From contig OZ234494.1 of NCBI GenBank assembly GCA_965153455.1, forward strand, positions 7,812,001 through 7,876,000: a DNA stretch of 64,000 nucleotides. The letters run 5' to 3'. Below the pieces are notes generated by a model, which was given only the letters and a program-made list of their open reading frames with translations, did no database searches and had not been told where the DNA came from. The stretch comes from Sphagnum compactum. Taxonomy: Eukaryota > Bryophyta > Sphagnopsida > Sphagnales. The position numbers and the translations under genes were made by a program. Below, piece after piece: positions 55,576 through 64,000 of this stretch (its first letter is position 1; each line of letters opens with the position of its first letter).

Positions 55576-58500
55576 TGCTGAAAGGAGTGAAAGATGTTTT
55601 TACTTCTTTGAAGTTCATCATAAGACACAAAATGCTAGCAGAATTTTCCCACAGTTAGTTTTGTTGAAGCCAAGACCCAACCATGTTCCTGATTCCTTTT
55701 GGCCAAATACATCAAATTTAGATGCACCCAGAAGAGGTCACATTTTTAGGATCACTGAAAAGCATTTAGTGAATCCTGTACTTTGTTGATGTTTGTGAGG
55801 ATGAGCCCTCTATTCTTCAAATATTAAACAATAAGTTACATCAGTTTATTCCTGGCATCTGGATTAAGGGTTCCTTGTAGCAAACATTTGGAAAGTCAGA
55901 CATGGGCTTTGTGCAAATACTACACAACTGGAACATTCTTTTCCGGATTGCTCATTGGTTCATTGTTCTCAAAAAATCATGTTTGTGTAAAGTTCTCCAT
56001 GTTTTCTTCTCTCCTTTCTTCACTTTTCCTTTGGTTCTTTTTGGTTTTTGCTGGTTTTTGTTTCTCTTTTCTCTTGATTTTGTTGGTTATCTCCTTCTCT
56101 TTTTATGTTTTGATGACCTACCCAGAGTCATGGGTGAAGTCTTCCTTCACTGCTGGGAAGCTGATGAAGCCAGTAGGGTCACTACGGTACAGCAAGACAG
56201 TATCCATACACACAAACCCCCTCCATTTGCCTCTTTTTATGTTACAGGTTGTTGAATTTTTGTGCTTCTTTTGTTGAAAGTCTTGTGTCATGGTTAACAA
56301 CTTTTAAATTATGGCTATCAAGGTTCTCCTGTATAACTTTAGTTCCTTTGAGGGAGCCAGTCTATAGCTAATTGTTGGAGATGGTCAGGATTGCATTTTG
56401 TTGATTTTTGTATGTTATGTTTTTGTTGAGTCCCCTCTGTCTTGTATCACATGACTAATAAGGCATTTAAGGTTCTCTTGTGTGTCATGTCTTTGGGATG
56501 CTTTTAGTGTTAGCTCCTTTTAGAGTTAATTCTATTGCAATACCTAGACCTGTAAGTGTTGGAAGTATTGTCCTATTTCAAAAGGGACTTGAATGCGTTT
56601 GCTTCAATGTTGTTTGTGTTTTTTCCCAAATTCATGTTCTTTCATCTCTTGTTGGGTTTCAAGATCTTCCAAATTTCAATCAGCCTTTTAATGTGAAAGG
56701 TGGAGTTCTAGTTTGTGTTATTCAAATGTGTTTGTTGGGTTCGTAAGTTTGTCTTATTCAATTGAGTTTTTCGGGTTTGAAACTTGTGCTCTCTGTAAGT
56801 GCACTGTGATCTCTGTGCGGTAATGAGCAACACCTTTTGAGGCGTTTCTTATGTTTTGTCAGATTAAGAGGTTACAAACACCATTAATGCAGTTCCTGTC
56901 TCCAGAAGTAGGAGAAATCCGGCCTAAGTTTGTCAATGTTTAGAGATTATTTCAAGACCTAATTCAGTTTTTTACTATTTTGCAAGTACTAAGTTTAGAA
57001 TATCCTTTCTAATTAGGTTGTCTAGTTAGGAAGCTATTTGAAACAAGAAGTAACCAATTTCTTGATGGGCAAAAAATGAGATTGAATGAATTATGATTTA
57101 GATCTTATGATTTTTTAGGGTTTAGGGTTTTTAGGATCTAAATTTAGATTTTGGAAAACTTGACTTCACAAAAAGTGCCTTCAAGAGACGGAATTTTATT
57201 GCAAACTAAAGCGATATGATGTTTCTTAAACACGAAACACACAAGTCACTACTACATTTAACCATATAGATATTAACAAACAAAAAATTGTTTGAATCTT
57301 TGAAGGTGTGTGGATTCAACACAAGTGAAAGAATGAAAGAGGAAAAACAACTTTCAACTTGTAATACTATTTTACCAACATGATGATCACTAATTGTTTC
57401 TCAAGCTTCACCCACTAACATGGAAAATAGGACAATAAAAGGTTGAGAGTTTTCAAATTTTCATGTGCACGGGCAATGACCTTTGGATTGTGAAGTTGCA
57501 AAAACATTTGATGTGCATTTCCAAAATAGTTAGAATCCGAAAAACTCTAGCGGGAATAATTGAAGATCTAGTACTACTTACAAATATTTGCCCCTTTAAT
57601 TGAAGCTCATTGAGCTCAAAGCTTTTGATTGAAAATTCATTTGTACCAACCAAGCTTTTAGAACTAATGTAATTCCATAACATAAAACCCCACTCTTCTT
57701 CACTTGGGAATTTAGCACTTACATGATCTCAAAGGCTATGCTCTCGAATACATGCACGGAAGTGTGACAAAAGTGGGTTGTGTTAAAAAAGGGGTAAGTG
57801 AGGTGAGGGGGAAGTGGTGTTCCCACTTTGTGCCTATTATGTCTTACTCTCTTTCATCTTCATGTTATGTTTTATTGAGACATACCTTTTTGTATACATA
57901 CTTTGGATTTCAAAAGAAAAAATGAATATACATTTAGTATTGTTTGTCTCTTTTCCTTGGTGGATTTTTTTTACCCCCCTCTACAATTATTTTGGTTGTT
58001 GATCTTGAGGGGGGGGGGGAGGGGAGATGGGGGGAATCCCACAACAAAAGTAGCCCACCAACATTTGTTGCTTTTGTTGCGGGGCCAAAATTTGTTACTT
58101 TGATTTTGTTTGGATTTCTTTTAAATAATAATTCACAATTTGTGATCACATGCAATAAATATTCTGTAAAAGTGTAGACATTAAAAGCAGTTTTTTTTTG
58201 TGCATGGATGGATTTTAAAAAGGGACTAGCTTGTCATTTGACTATAATATTTGTGCAATTTTACATACCATGTTTTTATAGGTAATCATAAACCTGGGCA
58301 CAATAATACACCTCTTTTTTTAAATGCATGCCAAACCTAGATTAGCCAACTTATTAGTTAGTTAGAGTAATTCATTGATTGTAGGTAGGTTGGTATAATA
58401 ATATGATTTGTAATATCATAGTCACATGTCATGTTTGTTATGTAATAGAATTTGCAAAATGTCCACAATAAACAAACTTTCCACTCTTCTACAACACAAA

Positions 58501-60240
58501 TTGCTAAAATAATAACAAAGTTTAGACAAACCCAAATAGTGAATACTCCAAATTTCACCTCCCATTTGCATCTAATTCAATCACATCCAATTTCCTCCAA
58601 AGAATGCCACTTCCATGTGTATAACTAACTAAATCTAACTAAATTAGTTAAATTAGACATTTTTGGAGCTTCTGATTGGCCTCCCCTTGTCTCTTGCGAT
58701 GCAAAACTTCTCGCACTCTTTTTTCATCCATTTATGAGAAGGCTAAGAAATTTCTCATCCAGTTATAAAAAGATTATGAAACTCTTCATCTGTGCACAAT
58801 TTGTGTGGAGAGGGAGGGGGTCTACCATTGGGTGGCCCCCCCCTCCTCTCCATAAAAATGCTATCTAGTCCAGAGCATAATACATGGTTTACAGTCACAA
58901 ATAATGTACTACGAAGGACTTTACAAACCCTAAAACCCTAAACCCTAAACCTTTGTGCGAAGGGCTTTGTACAAAGGTTTCACTAAGCACTCCACATGCA
59001 AGTTTTCTTGGGCCCACTATTGTGTGTTCCATATTCCAAACTTCTTCCATACAAATTTCTTAGGTTGTATGTAATAAGAGAGATCCTTTTTTTTTTTTTG
59101 CTGTACTTCAATAATTGTTGTAATTTAAAACACGAAAAAAGACGCGTTCCATACCTCCTTTATCATTCATTGTTACAAAGAAAGGTAACATTCACTCTTT
59201 CCAGCTACAATAAGAGTACATTAAATAAGCTCCCCTTCCAATATTTTCCTTGCAACAAAATTATCCCAAAGTCCCCACTAAAAGGGACCATCATCACCCC
59301 CCTCTCCTTCTAGACCTCCTTCATCCATAGTTGCCAATTATGGGAATACCATTTGCTCAGGGAATAATACCATTCTCTCTTTTCTTTTGACTTTGTTTAC
59401 CTCTTTGAACCTTGAGGGGGGGGAGCCCTTTCAAAATTCAAGGTACCCTCTAAAACTTTTGGAACATATAATGAGAGCAAATTGCAAGGTTTGGAGTTTC
59501 AATTTCATGTTTTCTTTGTATTTATACTTTCCGAATGTTGTGTGGAATTTGAAGCCATCATAATGGAATGTGAGTTCATCCATAAAAATTTGTAAAATCT
59601 TAGGATGAAATAAAGTTCATGCAAGAAATGTAGTTAGTTTATACTTTCATTTCATCCATAAAGTGTATAGTTTATTCACTTTTCTTTGTGTATTAAAATC
59701 ATCCGAGTTCCATGGATATTCATCCATAAAATATAATTCTTGGATTTTCCAACGGATGAAGTTCCATTGATGAAGATGGACAAAATCAGTTTGTTTTTGA
59801 TTTGTAGTTATGAGATCCACTGAACCAGGATGCTTCATATTGTGTTCTTGGTGTCTTTGGAAAGCTCTTGAGGAGGAGGGGTGCATGGGCTTGCTTGGTT
59901 CCATGACGTTTGGACTTGCGGTGCAAAAGTTCTTGAATATTGAATGATTTCTTCACTGAAAATTAAATTAAATTGTAGCAGAAAATTTCAGAGGAATTGG
60001 AATGTGCCTTTGATATTGTTGGAAAGATCTTGATGATTTAATGGAATTTATTTGGTAAGACTTGGATTCAGAATGTGGGAGATATTGATTTTTTTAAGTG
60101 ATTTCTGCCACTAAAAATTCAAAATAAATTCCAAAAAACCAGGTTTTGGAAGGGAAAATCAGTTGAGGACGTGGTAACACTTGGGCCAACAGCACAGGCC
60201 ACACTAGTGTATATATATATATATATATATATATAAGAAA
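55576..60240. other. Spacer between gyrase A and the transporter gene
   Basis: The first few hundred bases are probably the gyrase A 3' UTR. The rest is AT-rich with several G or C runs (about 58010, 58840, 59410), telomere-like words (57115-57132, 58919-58952) and a threefold CATCCATAAA word near 59637-59740. No gene is supported. Confidence 0.4.
58919..58952. repeat. Short internal telomere tract
   Basis: AAACCCTAAAACCCTAAACC and one further repeat follow each other. Similar tracts occur at 2229-2254, 46500-46520, 46917-46940, 54210-54243 and 57115-57132. Confidence 0.8.
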
Positions 60241-60300
60241 GAAAGATAAGAAAGAGACACACTGACATCTCTCTCAAACCACAAGACACTTTTTGTCGAA

Positions 60301-60612
60301 GTCTTCATACCATTGGAAAGCTCTCAATGAGAAAGATTGTGTGTGAACCAATTCATAATGTTTTGAACTACTGCGAAAGTCTTCATACCATTGGAAAGCT
60401 CTCAATGAGAATGATTGTGTGTGAACCAATTCATAATGTTTTGAACTACTGTGAAAGTCTTCATACCATTGAAAAGCTCTCAATGAGAAAGACTGTGTGT
60501 GAACCAATTCATAATGTTTTGAGCTATTGTGAAAATCTTCATACCATTGAAAAGCTGTCAACGAGAAAGACTGTGTGTGAACTAATTCATAATGTTTTGA
60601 ACTATTGTGAAA
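60301..60612. repeat. 78-bp (26-codon) tandem repeat, four copies, open on both strands
   Basis: Units start at 60301, 60379, 60457 and 60535. Because 78 is divisible by three the unit repeats in frame: on plus it reads RKTVCEPIHNVLNYCESL, on minus AFQWYEDFHSSSKHYELV. The plus frame continues to a stop at 60717. A TA run (about 60211-60234) and AAGAAAGA repeats precede it. No known family is recognised; it may be non-coding. Confidence 0.85.
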
Positions 60613-61685
60613 GAGTTATCAAATGGGTTTTTGCAGCAGCACAGATTGAAATAGTACAAATGACTGTTATACAAGAGCATTCAAAGCAAGTACGAGGAAC
60701 TTGTTGTTCTTTTTATTGATTGCACAAGATTACTGGTTGAGTTGGTGAGTGCTGACATTACATATTTTTCCTTCATATTATCTACTTTCTCATATACTTT
60801 TTCGTGAGTGAAAGAATGGGTCAACAACTAACATAGCATATCTAGAATGTGAGAAACATTGGATAGGACAAAATTATGATACAAAAGTAACACTAGGATA
60901 CCACAATCGGTATAGCAGCTTTCATCACATTCTGCAAAAACTTGCTTGGGTTGACTTCAAAACATATTTGTTGTTGGCAATAATTGCTCGCTGCGGAACT
61001 GTCAGTCATCATTCAAGCAACATCAATCATCAACACTCACGAAAAAACCATTACAAAAAAACTTGACCATATCATATTTTATGTGTACTTGGGAAATTCA
61101 ACATGTAATTAACTGCACGAAAAGCATTCTACTGTCTGTGGAAGAAATCCAAAGAAAAAAGAAATAATTTTCTCCTCATTTTTTCGCAATATTTTTTTCT
61201 CATTGTGAGGGAGAGAACTTATGCAAACAACAATAACCAGCACCATTTTGAAAGACTGCACCAGTACAATTAGTTTACTTATCATCTTCGCAATGGTTGT
61301 TGACTGTTCCGACATGTACAAGATTTCTTCGTGAATGAAGTTTTTCCTAAAGAATATATGACAAAAGGGTGTTCATGCTTCAAGAGATGTGACTTTCCTA
61401 CCATTGTCTTCAGGGAGCCAGTTGTTATTTGCCAACATAGCAAATACAACAAGCACAAGAATGTGAAGAATCAAGACTCTAAATGGTAAAAAATGTGAAC
61501 AAACAACTGGTTTTGTAAAAGAACACCCACCACACCACCATACAGAGCATATTGCAGGAGGCAGGACTGTCAGTAACTAGGGGGGGTGCAGGGAGGGGCT
61601 TCTTGCAACATCCCTAGAAAGTGTGGATTTATGGTGGACATCTCTAAAAATTACCATGAAGGAAGGGGGCAGGGAAAAAAACCAC
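60613..61685. other. Spacer downstream of the transporter gene
   Basis: Probably includes the transporter's 3' UTR near 61500-61685. No other gene is supported. Confidence 0.35.
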
Positions 61686-63959
61686 TCAGAAATTTGGTGG
61701 AAATATTCTGTGAAGACCAAATGGAAGGCTGTAGAACTCAAGATTTCGGTTATCTGCACCAAAACTCCTGAACTTGCGTGTCCATGGTAGACCCCTGTCT
61801 TTCCTGCTTACGTGCCACAGAAGTGTATTGTCCAGAACTAATGCCACAATAAATGTGATAATGATGGGAGAACCAAAAAATATATTGAGTATGTTGTTGA
61901 ACTGCACCCACCACTCAGAACAAAAAGAAACCCACGTGAATTTCAAAATTGTGGAAAACAAAAGGGCACAATTATTGTAAAGAAGCCAATCCAACACGAT
62001 CTGGAAAGCTGCAAATTTTACCCAATGCGCATGTGTATGGACGGGGCCATGGTAAGCTCGTGAAGCAAACTCTGAGAAATATTGAGGAACTGACAACCCA
62101 AGGAATATTGAGATGCCGACCACAAAGAGGTTCCGTGTCATATTTAAGTTGGTAAATTGAAGCACCGAAAGTCCAGTTCCCACTGAATTCAACAAGAAAA
62201 TACACAATCCAAATGATGAGATTGAATGCATGGCTGTATGTGAGTATACTTGCAGAGTTCATCAAAAGTCATTTTCCTACAAACTGAAACTGTCATTATT
62301 TATCAGGAATTACACTTACCAACCATTCCAAAAGTAATACACAGAATAGCAGCTACAATGGGTTGTGGTATGGCAGCAACGATTCCTCCAAATTTTCCTG
62401 CATCCAGAAAATGACCCATTTGGTCAAAACAGTTCAATTCTCTACAGACAACTAAACAAACATATGTATTCACCAACAGCGTTTAGTACTCACCAAAAAT
62501 AGAGAAAAAAAGCATGAAAATGGCAGAGATCTGGATTACTCTCCGACTTCCAACACGAGTGAGTCCAACTAGCCCTATATTTTCACTGCAAAAGACAACA
62601 ACAAAATGAGACTGAAGGTCGACAACAAACACTTCATTAGTCCTCAGAGATTATCAAATTCAAGTCCTTCATATTCCCCTGTCGTAGTAAGTAATCATGT
62701 TTTTACACTTACGGAGCAACAGTTGCACCAGTGAAGGTGCCAAAGAATCCATTCAACAGAAGACCAACTCCCTGCCATCCAATTCCTCGACTGATGACAG
62801 AAGGTGGTGGGGGAGTTGCTCCTGCCAATCGAGACAGAGCATAAAAGCCACCAGTTGACTGTAAAAGGGCACCACACCACATACAGATATTCAGAAAAAG
62901 AACAGAAATCACAAGATGTATGTCATTGCAAAAAGCACCCATTTGAGGGAAAAATTGATTACCTCGACAAGAGCAGAAAAACCTGCTGACATAACTCCAA
63001 ATGCATTCCCAGCATCAAAAGTTGGAGCACCCCATTGAAGAGGATAGGAAATCCTAACCCTGAGTTCGAATCAAAACACAAAGACTGAAATTCAGATCTG
63101 AGGGTGCTTCAAAAGAAAGACTCTCTTGAAGTCCATCAAGCGAAAGACATATTCATTCAGCACAATTACAATATACACTTCTTTCAAGAGAAAGGTAAAG
63201 AGCTCTTCTTACTTCAAGCAAGGTGTTCAATCAAGTAGATGATAAAATGATGGGAGTGTAAATTACCAGGGAGCATGTGAAACAAGACCACTTCGGTCAG
63301 TGCGGCAATGAAGTTGTCCAAGTGCAGATGCATGGTCGTAAGCTCCAGCTACGGTTAAAATAGTCGCATAGACCCATACAATCACAACTCCAAAGATAAT
63401 AGGGAAGAGCTCAAAGAAGCGAATATGGTGTATGAAGGGTACATGGGGTATTTGGATTTCCTTCAAGTGCTGTGCCCATCATCACAACACAATTAAAAAT
63501 ATCCATCATTGAGCAGGAGGAGAGGATGGAAGAATACCAAAAGATAAAGAGAGCACAAGACAAGCAACCACTACTGTACATAGAGTTATCAAAACTGATA
63601 CTCAAAATACAATTCAACAACAGGCCGTTTGCTTTCTTGCTCAAGATTCTATTACCTGGGAAAAGATCAATATAAATAGAAGAGCTGGAATGCCAATTTC
63701 AACACACTTTCCAACCTGATGGAAACAGGCAAAACAGGGGAAGTTTCTGTTATATATAGTCAGTCATCAGTCAAATCAATCAGGTTGTATGGAGTAGACA
63801 AAAAAAGAATCTGAAGAATGCAAACCAAAGACAGGGTATCAGGAAGATGAAGATTGAAAGGAGGAGAAGAGAAAAAACAGTACCCCAGGAAATCCATATT
63901 CCAAGAGACCCAAGCCCACCATTGCTGTGACAGGAGCTATAACAATGGGGTTGATGAAC
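61686..63959 (-). CDS. Nucleobase-ascorbate transporter (NAT/NCS2), C-terminal part
   Basis: Multi-pass membrane protein of the family that imports purines, uracil or related compounds; plant substrates are often unproven. Minus-strand exons in the window: 63884-63959, 63656-63715, 63267-63469, 62963-63059, 62713-62858, 62494-62585, 62320-62397, 62022-62182, 61686-61913; 379 codons plus stop, in phase. The 5' exons lie beyond the right edge. Visible are GFPGVGKCVEIGIPALL, the APWVRISYPLQWGAPTFDAG block, STGGFYALSRLAGATPPPP, and the NAT signature ENIGLVGLTR (motif [QEP]-N-x-G-x4-T-[RKG]). LGLSVPQYFSE and the C-terminal KDRGLPW...FYSLPF blocks match plant NATs. At least seven hydrophobic segments are seen. 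It is convergent with gyrase A. Confidence 0.95.
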
Positions 63960-64000
63960 CTGCAGGTAATTTTCATCAAGAAGAAGCACTGCAACTGTGT

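Noticed and set aside
55888-56277. 129-codon open frame after gyrase A
   Set aside because: Gyrase A ends cleanly at 55575; this frame is Phe/Leu-rich from T-rich 3' flank.
63060-63075. GTTCGAATC word resembling a tRNA T-loop
   Set aside because: No matching acceptor or anticodon stem around it; it is intronic in the transporter gene. No tRNA or rRNA gene was found in the window.

Overview
This window is nuclear DNA from a land plant. The evidence is spliceosomal introns of roughly 80-760 bp, a chloroplast-targeted rubisco activase, an organellar DNA gyrase A, plant-specific families (BAHD acyltransferase, GATA26/27-type factor, nucleobase-ascorbate transporter), an Arabidopsis-type telomere heptamer (CCCTAAA) in many short internal tracts, and chromovirus, Helitron and CACTA remnants. 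Gene density is about one per 10 kb in AT-rich spacer. The lineage cannot be fixed from sequence alone; the style of the NLR and gypsy remnants would fit a non-seed plant, but that is inference.

Layout. 1-484 (-): 5' part of a BAHD acyltransferase running off the left edge. 1.3-2.4 kb (+): a decayed leucine-rich-repeat gene of NLR type. 2.5-8.5 kb: repeat-rich spacer with a non-autonomous Helitron, a TTTAGCC-type satellite, a CACTA end and diverged duplications. 8.5-13.0 kb (-): a 5'-truncated chromodomain Ty3/gypsy element with a 3' LTR, three in-frame stops and one frameshift. 13.4-13.9 kb: an array of AAGCTT-centred near-palindromes. 16.5-19.4 kb (+): rubisco activase (6 coding exons, 460 aa). 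26.3-29.7 kb (+): GATA26/27-like factor with a DEUBAD/ASXH-like segment (8 coding exons, 646 aa). 31.9-32.6 kb: degenerate telomere-like DNA. 36.0-38.8 kb (+): ankyrin-BTB protein (6 exons, 357 aa). 39.3-41.9 kb: dispersed repeat and a decayed gypsy gag-protease (-). 45.9-55.6 kb (+): organellar gyrase A (28 exons, 1053 aa). 60.3-60.6 kb: four 78-bp repeats. 61.7-64.0 kb (-): 3' nine exons of a nucleobase-ascorbate transporter, convergent with gyrase A and running off the right edge.

The genes do not form a pathway. They are ordinary single plant loci between transposon and satellite DNA; rubisco activase and gyrase A both act in plastids (gyrase A probably also in mitochondria). Exon models were joined by hand from reading-frame phase and GT/AG (twice GC/AG) borders. 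All six coding models keep frame through every junction, which is the main support for the boundaries. I did not find a convincing undescribed gene system. The most unusual items are the palindrome array, the tandemly duplicated first intron and microsatellite-built transit peptide of gyrase A, two GC-AG introns in that gene, and the C-to-T-type decay of the retroelements.
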